64,000 nt of DNA. Origin: Phymatolithon calcareum. Taxonomy: Eukaryota > Rhodophyta > Florideophyceae > Hapalidiales. This document shows, piece after piece, positions 54,425 to 64,000 of the stretch. Where the stretch lies: assembly GCA_977006965.1 (NCBI GenBank), contig OZ345368.1, positions 1,550,001 to 1,614,000 on the forward strand, in the 5' to 3' direction. A program made the translations under genes and the position numbers. How positions within the stretch are numbered: the first letter of the stretch is position 1; each line of letters starts with the position of its first letter. The notes under the pieces are model-generated. The model had not been told where the DNA came from. It worked only from the letters and a program-made list of their open reading frames with translations, and did not search any database.

Positions 54425-57400
54425 ATGGATGACCATCGAACCATGGGAAGCGGAAGTATTTCGTCGGCGCAACCTTCCGATCGGCAACCAACCGCCGCGC
54501 TGTTCCAACCCGTGAGCCACCCGATTTTGCGGAGTCTCGACCCAAGAGTTGTAACAAGGTTTTTGAAGGAGAGGAAGCGGTACGAAGATGAGGTCAACGA
54601 GAAGAAGAAGGAAGTCCCGGCGATGACGGTGGCATCTTACAAGGTGTCTATCGACAGGAGTCTTCTCGAGTCTATGTTCTTCCTTGGGAAGTTCAATGAC
54701 ATATCAAGAGCTAAGACAGCTGAAGCTCTGACATCAAACGATATTCAAAAGTTTATTGAAGGTTTGGTGCAAAAGAATGAAGACGACCAGGTACACCCGG
54801 AAATCATAGAGAAGGCTCTACACGGCCTTCGAATGCCAATTCACGTCGTACAAGCAGAGGCGAGGATTCTGGAGTTTGCTACAGATTTCTTTTCAAGATT
54901 AGAAGAAGCTGGGTACCCGAACTTCAAGCAAAACAATCCGAAGAAAACCATAGCCCTAATGCAGGATAAGGTTTTTCCAACAAATTTGAAGAAGGTAATG
55001 GAAAGGCACCTCGAATATCAGCAAGGATTGAAGCAGGACCTCAGAGCCTATATCAATTTACTGTGCAAGGAAGCTGAGATATGCCAAAGGGCAGAAGGCA
55101 TGCGCCCCAAGGTTACAAACTCAACACCGAAGAAGACGCAAAAATCTGAATTCCAAGTGGACACGAAACCAAAGAAGTGGATTCCAATGTGTCTTAATCC
55201 CCCATGTGAGGCCAAAGGAAAAAGGCACTTCCTACGCGACTGCGAAGATTGCGAAGAAGGCGAGAAGAAACGGCTACTGGAGGAATACAAGAAGAAGAAA
55301 ACGAAACAGAAAGGCGCGAAGAAAGTGTCGAGCCGAAACAGTGACGCATATCCGACAAATACCACACTCATCAAGGCAAGATTTGGGGGAGTGGAATCAA
55401 GACTGATATGCGCGGATGCGGGTTCAGATATCAATCTGATGCCTCCGGACCTTTACGCAACGTTAATGGAATCCGGGGCCCGAATCGAAACGAAGACGTT
55501 CCAGAATGAACGCAAATATGGATTGGCAGCAGCAACCAATTCAGAGAACAAACCTATCTATATCTCCTGCAATAAGGAGGTGAAGGTTACAACAGAGCTC
55601 TTCATCCGTCATGCAAAAACGCTCACAATACGAGAATTGGTGTGGCAGGTTGCAGACCAAGAGGTTAAAGAGCCCCTACTCGGACGACCAATACTAGAAG
55701 CACTTGGACTAGACACAAAAAGCGTCCTTGAAGCAGCATGCGATCGATATGAAGGTGTTGTGCAAGCTAATCATCTCATCAATGAAAAGCAGTATCGTGA
55801 AGGAACTATTGCCAGAATCATGTCAGATGGAGTATATCATTCCGATAAGGCCGCTTATGATTACGATGACGGATCTGACAGCGATGAAGACTGGTTGGAC
55901 TTGGGTACCGATACCAAGGAGGAGATGGACGAAGCTCTGGCAAAAATGATGACTAAAGCAGCGGAAGAAGGACTGTCAAAATCTGGACAGGAAACGTTAC
56001 GCGAGATGCTAGAAACGTATCGAGATGTTTTCAGATTACGCCTTGGAAATGACCCGCCCGCTAGGGTCGAACCGATGAGAGTCGTATTGAAGCCCGGCAT
56101 CACACCAGTGATATGCAAGCCGAGGCGATACACGGCCGACCAACGCGATTTCATGTCCAAGTATATGTCCAAGTTAGAGGCGTATGGGTTTATTGCGCCT
56201 AACTCAAACGCCACGTGGGCCGCAGCACCACTATTGGTACCGAAAGCACCACCAGCGAATTATCGAATGACGTTCGATTTAACCCCGGCGAATGCAAGGA
56301 CTGTACCTGTGTCATGGCCAATGCCGAATATTGATGCAGAACTCATGGATGTCGCTGGTAGCAAGTTCTTTGCTACGATGGACTTTTGCAGTGGGTACTG
56401 GCAACTACCCCTGGACGAAGAAGGTCAGAATGCGCACAGTTTCCACACGCCATTTGGGATATTCAAGCCATTACGGACATTGCAAGGTGCGATGAACAGC
56501 GGAGCGAATTTTCAATCCCGAGTCGAACCGTGCTTTGTGACCCTGCGAGAATTTTTGAAGGCTTGGCTTGACGATTTTCTTTTTCACGCAAAAACAGAAC
56601 CAAGTCTTTTAATGGCATTGAGAGAATGTCTCAAGATTTGTGAAGAGAGACAACTGAAAATCAGCGCAAGGAAGTCTGTGCTATTCACTAAGCAAGTACG
56701 TTGGTGTGGCCGACTGATTGATGAACATGGGATACAATGTGATCCCCGGAGACTCAGTGGTCTCAAAGAGATACATATGCCCAAGAATGCAGGAGAGCTA
56801 TGCCAATACTTACACTGCGTCCAGTGGATGGCTTCAAGTATACCTGATTTCGCACACCGAAGTGAAGCGCTACGAAGCGTTCTGGAAACTGCTTACGACA
56901 AAGCGGGGTCGCGCAAGAAGAAAGCGATTCAAAAATTTTCGTTGGACAGCCTCGGGTGGGGACCAGAACACGAAGAGTCATTCAAGTCGCTGCAAGAAAC
57001 TCTCCGAAATGCGGTAAAGCTATCACACCGAGACTATAGCAAAGCGATCTGTATATTTACGGATGCCTCGGATGCGCATTGGGCCGCCGTGGTTACGCAA
57101 TGCGATGAGAGCGAACTGGCAAAGGACATAATGCAACAAAAGCATGAGCCGCTGGCATTTCTTAGTTCATCTTTCAAGAGAGCACAAGAACGATGGAGCA
57201 CATTCGAGAAGGAAGCCTATGCCATTTTGAAGTGCTTCCGGAAGCTCGACTACATGCTCGCAGGGGAAACAAGCATCCACCTATACACTGATCATAGGAA
57301 CCTGCTATTTGCATTTCATCCGATGGTAATGGTACCAACGATTGGCAGCCACGTGATCAGCAAGGTTCAAAGATGGGCCGTGTACTTATCGGCGTTCTCG

Positions 57401-57997
57401 TACACAATTGATCATGTGGAAGGCGAGCGAAACGTTATGCCTGATATTATGTCACGATGGCTATCTGGGTATAGAGGCAAGAAAGGCATGAGCCGCAGGG
57501 TTTCTGAAACATCGATGGAAAACGACATCGTGGAATCACCTTTCAGCGAAGATTTTGTGTGGCCAACAACACGTATGATCATCACGGAACAGAAGAAACA
57601 TGAAAAATCAAGGCCGGCAACAGCGGAAAAGAAGGAAGGGGATCTGTACTACCTAAGCAAACAAGTTTGGATCCCGGATGAATCAATCGAACTCCAGCTG
57701 AAGGCCCTGACTGTAGCACATTGCCGTGCAGGTGGACACAGAGGATTCGAATCAACAAGCAGCGCTTTGAAAGAGAAGTTTTTTTGGGGCTCAATTGTTA
57801 ACGATTGCAAGGAGTTCGTGAAAAAGTGCATTCACTGCATCATATCGAAAAGCGGTACCAAGATCCCACGCCCACTTTCATCGGTATTACACGGAAATGC
57901 GCCCAACGAAGTAATACATTTCGATTTTTTGTATATGGGTCCAAGTACTACCGGGCACAAATACATTTTCGTCATCAAGGACGATTTGTCGTCTTAA
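54425..57997 (+). pseudogene. Gypsy gag-pol polyprotein (gag, PR, RT, RNase H, first part of IN)
   Basis: Start ATG 54425 (MDDHRTMGSGSISSAQ), 1190 codons. Residues about 1-290 are gag with a variant knuckle CLNPPCEAKGKRHFLRDC (CX4CX6HX4C) and a Lys-rich tract. The protease-like LICADAGSDINLMP follows near residue 326. RT (about 530-750): MPNIDAELMDVAGSKFFATM, DFCSGYWQLPLD, LKAWLDDFLFH with the catalytic DD. RNase H (about 860-1000): ICIFTDASDAHWAAV, FEKEAYAI, HLYTDHRNLLF, all with the acidic residues expected. Integrase starts with HCRAGGHRGFE...CIHC (HHCC) and FDFLYMGP with the first Asp. It ends at a TAA (57995-57997) created by the palindrome. The frame is the same as that of the downstream part. 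Confidence 0.95.
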
Positions 57998-58049
57998 TAA
58001 GACGACAAATCGTCCTTGATGACGAAAATGTATTTGTGCCCGGTAGTAC
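57945..58049. repeat. 105-bp perfect palindrome in gypsy integrase
   Basis: Arms of 52 bp (57945-57996 and 57998-58049) are exact inverse copies around one central A. Left-arm codons (HKYIFVIKDDLSS) belong to integrase; the right arm is their reverse complement. Together with about 8 nt up to 58057 it adds 63 nt, a multiple of three, and puts in-frame stops at 57995, 57998 and 58055. Confidence 0.97.
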
Positions 58050-58057
58050 ATACATAA

Positions 58058-59137
58058 TATGTATGGCTTTGTCCATCCGTCGCTGCAAACGCGGACACAG
58101 CAGCTGAAGAACTGGCACGCTGGATGCGCACATTCACCGTTATGAACAACTGGGTATCGGATCAAGGATCGCATTTCAAGAACGTTTTGATGGAAAATCT
58201 CGCTGATATCCACAAAATCAGACACTCATTCACGGTAGCATACTCCCCGTGGGTAAACGGAACCGTTGAAAGAGTAATGCGAACTGTGCTTGCAGCTTGC
58301 AACGCTCTTTTGTCCGAATTGAAACTCGCGCCCCAGGATTGGACTGCGGTGACAGGCATGCTGATGACCGTTATCAACGAATGTCCCCTCAAGAGGCTGG
58401 GTTCGAACACCGATGGAACATACAGAAGTCCGCTTCAAGTCATGACTGGTATCAAGCCAATGCGTACACAACTATTCATTGGCTGCGAGGCACATAATGG
58501 GAAGATGAGAAGCATTGAAAAGGCAAGGGCTATGCTATTACTCGAGATTAACACGCTTCAGTCTTCAATCGAGAACATGCACAAAGATGTCGCGGAAAAG
58601 GTCAGCAAGAATCGGTTGAAGCAAATCAAGCAACACAACAAAAACACTAACATAGTAAGTCATCAATTTCAATTAGGTGATTTTGTGGTTGTACGCGTTC
58701 CGGACGGCAAGAAGAAGAAGCACAAACTGCAGTTCAAATGGATCGGTCCCAAGCGAGTGACTGCAATTGTCAGCGAATTGGTCTACGATGTAACAAGCAT
58801 AGTGGATGGGAAAACGGATCGGGTCCATGCCAGCAGAATGCAATTGTACCGTGCTGATGTTGATGGAAGTAAGGCGAGCAATGAGCTGACGAAACAAGCA
58901 GAACACTCCGAGACCAAGTACGAGATAATCGAAAGACTCGTGGATATAGGAGAAGCACCAGATGGAGTCTTCGTACAAGTTCAGTGGTCAGGTTTGCCGG
59001 ACATAAGTGATTGGACGTGGCAGAAAATAGAAGAACTTCATGAAGATGTACCCGAAGAGCTTGCAACATTTTTGTCCAACACACGCAAGAAAAAGCTGGC
59101 GAAGAAGGCCAAGCAAACATTGCGCATCAATGATTAA
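58058..59137 (+). pseudogene. Gypsy integrase C-terminal part and chromodomain
   Basis: In frame with the upstream gag-pol, the reading resumes at YVWLCPSVAANADTAAEEL. VMNNWVSDQGSHFKN holds the second catalytic Asp and SPWVNGTVERVM the catalytic Glu. A GDFVVVRVPDGKKKKHKLQF linker follows. Residues encoded by about 58918-59085 are chromodomain-like (YEIIERLVDIG, VFVQVQWSGLPDISDWTWQK), which in chromoviruses steers integration to marked chromatin. The protein ends basic (TRKKKLAKKAKQTLRIND). Confidence 0.92.
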
Positions 59138-59162
59138 TACACTCTTCGAGTGTATGGGGCAC

Positions 59163-59351
59163 TGTAGACACGCAATGCTGCACGAGAGTAATTAGGAACA
59201 ATTACATTCTCTGTGATATCAGAACGCCCCTGCCCATTTGAAGCGGCGATCCTGATCGCACCTTAGACTGGGCATCTCATCATCGCATCACAGAGATAAT
59301 CACCCATTTCAAGATAAACCTTACCTTCTCTTTTCAATCACAGTGATTACA
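59163..59351 (+). repeat. Gypsy 3' LTR
   Basis: 189 bp, 187 of 189 identical to the 5' LTR. A short inverted ACACTCTTCGAGTGT lies just upstream at 59138-59153. Confidence 0.95.
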
Positions 59352-59355
59352 GGAC

Positions 59356-59543
59356 GTTAAGGGTACTGGAGAAGAAAAGTTGGAATACTATTGGAGATCA
59401 GTAACCGCTGTAAATGCTTCGAAAGGTGGTTTCAAACACCGCAAAAGGACTATCTTGCATCATTTTAACAAAACAATCTACAGAATATATTCAAAAAATA
59501 TGACATCCAACTCGGCCCAGGTTTATTAAGGAATGCATTACAT
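59356..59543 (-). mobile_element. Continuation of C-LINE beyond gypsy
   Basis: Reading minus strand into the gypsy TSD, the frame gives LQFFSSTLNVRATICDHF across the junction, proving the gypsy interrupted this LINE. A stop (TGA at 59400-59398) occurs 14 codons upstream, so either the LINE frame is already broken or the 5' truncation is near. The 5' boundary is not resolved. Confidence 0.6.
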
Positions 59544-59555
59544 TCCTCATCTGGA

Positions 59556-60512
59556 TTCGGCACCAGAGGCAGAGAGCATATGGAGACCCTTGAATGCACG
59601 CTAACAGGGTACGACCTCGAAGGAGAAAAAAGACTGGAAGCAGAAAAGGCGCTAGATGAGCTCTTACTATTTAGCAAGACACTCATAGAACGCATGGAGG
59701 GAGATTCACATAGAAGGCATTTGGATACCGAGTCACTGCGGAGTCCCGAAAAATGAGGCTGCTGATGAGCTCGCGCGGCGGGGAATCTCGGAATCAAGCC
59801 TGCTATCACATCAAGCGGTACCTCTCACCATGGAAGCGGCACGATCCATTATCAAACCGCCTTGTAGAAGCAAACCAGTTACCATCCCGACACTCCCGGA
59901 AGACCAGCACATCTCACATAGACGGGCTGAGGTAATACTCCACCAGCTCATAACTAATTGCTGTCCAATCGTCGCCAGCTTTCACCATGGACACAACGAG
60001 AATGAGCCACTTCCTCACGACCCAATGTGCAAGAAATGCCCGTATGGTGTGAAGGAAACTGTGGAACATATGATCCTACATTGTTCGGGTCGGGCTGTGA
60101 GTCGACGGAAATTCATCGGCAGAGTTCGGAGCAAAACGGTAGAAGATCTGTGCAGAGAGAAACCCGTAGCGATAATCCAATATTTGAACGAAGAGAACTT
60201 GCTCGAGAGCAAGTTTAGGCGTTAACTTAAAAATTGACGTCATCTGCAAGAAAGAAAGAAAGAAAGAAAGAGCGCATGGAGAACGAAGAAGGCCTGTATT
60301 GATTGGCAGAAGGCAAGGCAAAAAGCGGTCGAGTCCAAACACCAACAACCCCGTAGAGGACTGAGATACGATTACTTTGAATCCTGAGTTTTCCCGTCCG
60401 CCATTCTGGTGGGCGTTTTGTGAGTTTCACAAAGGCAGGTAGCATCAGAGGAAGCCTTGGCCATATCTTTGGAAGTCTGTCGGGCTCTTATATAAACTTC
60501 AATTAAAAAAAG
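59556..60512 (+). mobile_element. A-family LINE fragment containing a D-LINE
   Basis: Perfect 12-bp TSD TCCTCATCTGGA at 59544-59555 and 60513-60524. A-family coding at the start (FGTRGREHMETLECTLTGYD, EKALDELLLFSKTLIERMEG) is interrupted after 59699. The last A codons (ENEEGLY, stop) resume at 60282, followed by an A 3' region and tail ending in an A-run at 60504-60511. Confidence 0.92.
59700..60268 (+). mobile_element. D-family LINE fragment with RNase H and zinc knuckle
   Basis: Nested in the A-LINE; TSD AGAACGCATGGAG (59687-59699) against AGAGCGCATGGAG (60269-60281), 12 of 13 identical. The frame from about 59702 to 60225 begins in RNase H (IHIEGIWIPSHCGVPKNEAA, DELARRG), continues through a Pro-rich linker and the CKKCPYGVKETVEHMILHC knuckle, and ends KFRR. 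RNase H removes RNA from the hybrid in LINEs that encode it. The tail is GACGTCATCTGCAA plus GAAA repeats, distinct from A, B and C. Its near-identical relative lies at 48.07 kb. Confidence 0.92.
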
Positions 60513-60534
60513 TCCTCATCTGGACTGGATATAA

Positions 60535-61155
60535 ATTCCTCTGAGGTCTCCATTTTTAAGGCACCACCCATGGGTTTATGATTTGGGTTCGATAAGCGAA
60601 CACTTCTTATGCAAGGCAATGGAGACATATTTGTCCAAAGGGATGAGTATTGCCGGTGTTTATTTGCCACACATTTATCCTCGTAAAGGGGTTAAATTTG
60701 AAACGTTAATGTATTCAGAAGCAGCTTCCGTTGGTGCAGATTTTGCACTTCCCCTGGGAAAGTTGAAGAGCGAATTCATGGTAACTCCGACGACTCCATA
60801 CTTTTTTGTGTGCAACAACTGGGTGATATCGGCGAGGGTCGCATTGCAATCTGCGGCCTTTGAACTTGTTTTCAAGTTTGAACAGAGAATCTCTTCGAAA
60901 AATCCGTCCCTGTTCTTGGCTGAAGATTTGGACCCGTACTACTTTCAAGTGATGTGCAAGCTTGTTTCGGAAAAGAAAAATAAGTTCGAGACATTGCTGT
61001 TTACCGATATGAAGGCGGATGGCAACCATTTGATTGCTACATTGTATCAATGTAGTGATGCCTGGACTTTTGGTGAAAAGTTCGATGATGAAGTTCGTGG
61101 AAGCCTGACCCTGCTCATCAACTTTAGATGTGTAGAAGTGCGAGCGGACGAATAG
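60535..61155 (+). CDS. Conserved-looking protein of unknown function, start uncertain
   Basis: The frame is open from after a TAA at 60532. The first ATG is 60619 (METYLSKGMSIAGVYLPHIY), giving about 178 codons, but the preceding codons (SPFLRHHPWVYDLGSISEHF) look like protein as well. The true start or an upstream exon may have been separated by the LINE insertion only about 10 bp upstream of the open frame. The product is globular-looking with alternating hydrophobic segments (ADFALPLGKLKSEFMVTPTT, DPYYFQVMCKLVSEKKNKFE, GSLTLLINFRCVEVRADE). It has no signal peptide or membrane segment and no motif I recognise. It is single-frame with no stops, unlike the decayed elements around it. Confidence 0.6.
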   Translation: MPLRSPFLRHHPWVYDLGSISEHFLCKAMETYLSKGMSIAGVYLPHIYPRKGVKFETLMYSEAASVGADFALPLGKLKSEFMVTPTTPYFFVCNNWVISARVALQSAAFELVFKFEQRISSKNPSLFLAEDLDPYYFQVMCKLVSEKKNKFETLLFTDMKADGNHLIATLYQCSDAWTFGEKFDDEVRGSLTLLINFRCVEVRADE

Positions 61156-61644
61156 CGTGGGATGGTTATTCGTGTCCATTGGAATATAGAAAATGTGAAT
61201 TGGTTACTAACGTGCTGATAACAATTTCATCGATTAAGAAATCAAAAAGTAAATGCAAGCCTTCAAGCTTGACTGCGGGGTGCTCCGGGCTTTGTCACAC
61301 CGCCCCGAAGAGCCATCCTGGAGGATGTGCTGGGTACGTTGACCCGGTGGGCGTCCAGGTTTGAACAAGAAAGCCTGAATTTTTGTATCAATTATAAGGT
61401 TTTCAAGGTGCATGATCATACGATTGCCATCGATGAGGCGGTTCATTGAAACTTTTAAATTACGGCAGAGACAGGACTTGAGCACGTAACAGGCTGTGGC
61501 ATTGTTCAAGCTCAGCTTCTACACCCTACAATACTGCAGACACTCAGGAGAGACTGGTAGACTCCGACTAAATTCCGAGTGTACTATCTCGTATTGTAGA
61601 AAGACCACGCAATGAAACGCCGGCAACCCATCGTACATGTGGGC

Positions 61645-61651
61645 TATAAAA
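61645..61651 (+). promoter_or_regulatory. TATA box
   Basis: TATAAAA in the context GGGCTATAAAAGCCC, 42 bp before the ATG at 61693. With a transcription start about 25-30 bp downstream, the 5' leader would be about 15-20 nt. This supports the ATG at 61693 over the upstream in-frame ATG at 61612, which lies before the TATA box. Confidence 0.7.
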
Positions 61652-61692
61652 GCCCTCGCTTTTCTCAGCCGTCGCCCGCATATAAACACAAC

Positions 61693-62232
61693 ATGGGCAA
61701 CGCCGTTAGCCTGACGAGTACATTCTTCCACAAATGCGTCACATTCTTTCGTAAGCTGTTTACAATGTCGTTTGGCTCGCCGAAAAAGCAGTCAAACAAG
61801 GCCGAGGGGGACGAAGGTCAGAGGAGTATTGCTCGCAATAGTATAGCGAGTGGCGATGGGCACAGCGGACACGCGAACGGTCACATAAAATATAAGTCGA
61901 ACGACGATACGAAGAAGCACAAATCGAAGAAGGAAAGCATTCATCCGCAGATGTGCAATCAAAATGAGTGTCGAGGCCTTGGAGGACGGCGCCGGTATCG
62001 ATCTCCTCTTAGGAAGGATGTGCGAGGCCGGAAATTCATTCGCGGACTCGTCTTTACCTGTGAATATTGCGTGATGGAATTTATTCGTGCTAATGAGTGG
62101 GATGATCACAAGAAAACCGAGGAACACAAGAGTAAGAAGAAAGAAAAAGAGGAAATGGAAAAGCGACGAGCTCAGTGGGAGCTGGAGTTGAAGCAAAGGA
62201 AGGCGCAGACAGAGAAACTGCTAGCCGCTTAG
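61693..62232 (+). CDS. Small U1/matrin-type C2H2 zinc-finger protein with possible N-myristoylation
   Basis: 179 codons from ATG 61693, the first ATG after the TATA box. The N-terminus MGNAVSLTSTFF has Gly2 and Ser6, a good N-myristoylation context, followed by an amphipathic aromatic/basic stretch (HKCVTFFRKLF). Residues 34-85 are polar and Lys-rich. Residues 123-145 form one zinc finger CEYC...H139...H145 (CX2CX12HX5H), the spacing of U1-C/matrin-type fingers that often bind RNA. Residues 146-175 are a charged helix, probably coiled coil (KKKEKEEMEKRRAQWELELK). A C(X4)C pair lies at residues 88-93. Membrane anchoring plus an RNA-type finger is an unusual pairing, and both are predictions. 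No intron or stop interrupts it. Confidence 0.75.
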   Translation: MGNAVSLTSTFFHKCVTFFRKLFTMSFGSPKKQSNKAEGDEGQRSIARNSIASGDGHSGHANGHIKYKSNDDTKKHKSKKESIHPQMCNQNECRGLGGRRRYRSPLRKDVRGRKFIRGLVFTCEYCVMEFIRANEWDDHKKTEEHKSKKKEKEEMEKRRAQWELELKQRKAQTEKLLAA

Positions 62233-64000
62233 ATTTATGTGGAACTAGGCTAACTTGACTGCCCGGGTCCTAGTCATTGTGAAAGCCGACGCAAGTATGC
62301 GTGGTTACCGGAACGGACTACGGGTTTTAATGCTGTTTGTTGTATACTCGAAGTTGAGTATCGGCACTCATCAAGTGTGCACTATATAATTTCTCCTTAA
62401 GTTACTGTTCCAGGTAGGCCAAGAGCTGCTCCGACTCATTTGCAGAATGATTCAGAGATGTCAATAACAAGTAAATCAGAGCTCCCGTCAATAGAGCCAA
62501 ACTTGTTTAAAAAATATTCTTTTTTTGTCGCACACCAACAGGGTAAGTTTGGCGCGTTGAAAGCGACAAAGGAAATGAAGTTTGAGTGCAAGAGAGACGT
62601 TTCACGCGCCCATATCAATTGCTTCTAGAGTCTAAAGTTGGTATCGAGGTATCTCAGACTAAAGGGCTTGGATGTCCATATAAAGAATTCAGTACTTCTC
62701 AAGGTCGAAAGAGTTCAAAAATCCAGAACGACATTGAAGATACGGGCCTCATCATTTGCCGTGCAGTCACCAAAATCTCCCGGAAAGAAGTGACGACACA
62801 ATATACTACTCGAGCTTGATGTTCCGTCTTCAGTCAAACGTCAATTCTGGACTTTGCGAAGCGCACACATATTCATCCAAGGTGCAAGGCCATCATCCAT
62901 CAAATCAAACTTGTGGGCAATCGTAGTTGACAAGCATACTCCTGAAGAAACAGGTCTTCGGTCAAAAGCAATAGCATCGATTCCACCGTACGATTGAGGT
63001 TTTCATTTCTACCGGTTAGAAACAAATTCTTGTTAGTCAATGGCCGTTAAGAAGAAAATGATGGCGAACGACCTGTCCATCAGTATCAACCAACAAGTCA
63101 ATAACAATCCAGCAGTTCCACAGTACAAACGGTAATGCGGGAACCCACGGACGCCTTATCGATTTGCACGAATTAGCCATATGCTCTTCAACAACCGCTC
63201 GCCTGGGTACATTCTGCAATGCCGCGCTATCGCTGAAGTTCCCCTTAAGGGAAGCACGTAAAGGGACTATTCCGTCGACGACCGCAAGAAATTGACCGTC
63301 GCACAAGTTTTGACCAAAAGCCGCTGGGCAACTCAAACCTGACAATGAAATCTAGCTAAGCCAATGCAGTCAATTTGGTCATTTAAGGGCATGAAAATCC
63401 TATCAAAATATAGCATCAAGCATGCACATCCATTGAAGCCATAATAAACTCGATCCATCCCTCTCAGAACCCTTCTTTTCAACTAGATTTTTACACATCC
63501 AGCCAATACATTCCCCAGCAAACCCAACCCCGTAAGCACATCTTTTGTAAAGTCTGTACCTATTCCCCTTCGCAAAGCACAAACCCCTCTCGCCTGTCTT
63601 CATCCCCATATGGTGATCAACAACACTGGACTGACTTCACCTCGCACGTGCGTCGAAAACCGCTATCCGATCACTCTGACCTGCACACTTTGAGCGTCAT
63701 CCACCATGACGCAAGCAATCACTCTCATCTTCTCCGCGTATACCGTTGCGGCCGCCCTCTCTATGAAGCTTTTATTCCGAGTGTCCTTTCACATCTCGAG
63801 ACTTGCTCTGCGTCGCTCTATTCCGATCCATTTATTGCGCCCAATGCCCCCTTTCTAAATACGTCCATCGGTTCATCCGAAGAGCGGTACAAGAAACTGA
63901 GTCTCATTCATGGTGCTCAGTCGCCATATCCCTGCACCGGAGCGATATACTGCATATCGTATGGGATCTGGCAACCTGAGAGGCTGTGACCGGGCCTTTC
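62233..64000. other. Right flank, no gene firmly supported
   Basis: Frames at 62586-62819 (plus, 77 codons), 63345-63037 (minus, 102 codons, VLWNCWIVIDLLVD in its C-terminal part) and 63648-63989 (plus, 113 codons, ending 11 bp before the edge) are open. None carries a motif I recognise. The last could be an exon or the start of a gene continuing to the right, but it closes with TGA inside the window. Confidence 0.4.

Larger units (their letters stand above)
54180..59351 (+). mobile_element. Ty3/gypsy chromovirus-type LTR retrotransposon
   Basis: The 189-bp LTRs (54180-54368, 59163-59351) start TGTAGACACGC, end GTGATTACA and differ at two positions. A 4-bp TSD GGAC lies at 54176-54179 and 59352-59355. 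One gag-pol frame with RT before integrase and a C-terminal chromodomain defines the group. A GTATGGGGCAC polypurine-like tract precedes the 3' LTR. It sits in the RT of the C-LINE, in opposite orientation. Coding is intact except for a palindromic insertion in integrase. Confidence 0.95.

Noticed and set aside
55048-55434. 128-codon minus-strand ORF
   Set aside because: Antisense of gypsy gag/protease; Ser/Phe-rich shadow.

Overview
The window is eukaryotic nuclear DNA, very rich in transposable elements, with few ordinary genes. No operons, rRNA or CRISPR are visible. The clearest cellular genes are a heat-shock transcription factor cut by the left edge (1-1725, minus) and a small zinc-finger gene with its own TATA box near the right edge (61693-62232, plus). 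An unrecognised 190-residue ORF lies between them (60535-61155). These reading frames have no introns. Intronless genes separated by nested LTR, non-LTR and DNA transposons fit a red macroalga (florideophyte, Chondrus-like) well. That assignment is inference from gene style and transposon types, and other TE-rich protists are not excluded.

Layout. 1-4 kb: HSF gene and a microsatellite-rich flank. 5.5-10.7 kb: a 5.2 kb segment bounded by inverted arms of about 310-395 bp, carrying three non-LTR insertions. 12.7 kb: a hairpin MITE. 13-21 kb: largely unassigned. 21.1-22.5 kb: a decayed pogo-like DDE transposase. 25.3 kb: an inverted repeat hit by a 51-bp retro-insertion. 27-28.5 kb: GC-rich repeats and a proline-rich ORF. 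28.7-32.3 kb: two hAT transposons in a tandemly duplicated unit, each with a perfect 8-bp target duplication. 32.6-39.6 kb: a decayed Ty1/copia element whose 5' LTR carries an 854-bp MITE. 39.8-41 kb: two TIR remnants. 41.7-45.6 kb: nested non-LTR retrotransposons. 46-51.5 kb: hairpin MITEs and short LINE fragments. 51.5-52.4 kb: an ORF split by a retro-insertion. 52.8-60.5 kb: a LINE in antisense split by a nearly intact Ty3/gypsy chromovirus, then a LINE that contains another LINE. 60.5-64 kb: host genes.

The most useful result is a self-consistent insertion history, read from target-site duplications (TSDs) and from empty sites in paralogous copies. Five non-LTR groups can be separated by 3' end, here called A (about 80-200 bp tail ending in an AATAAA-like motif and A-run), B (another A-ending tail), C (tail ending TAACCCC or ATATCC), D (RNase H, CCHC knuckle, GAAA-repeat tail) and E (ATGA-repeat tail). 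A, B and C share an unusual conserved C-terminal region after the reverse transcriptase, at the position where D carries RNase H. Tail A and tail C also occur alone, as 51-198 bp inserts with 10-15 bp TSDs. A-family machinery therefore seems to have produced both 5'-truncated LINEs and very short tail-only copies.

The gypsy element is young: its 189-bp LTRs differ at two positions. It is broken only by a 105-bp palindrome in the integrase, which adds 63 nt and in-frame stops while keeping the frame. Almost everything else mobile here is dead.
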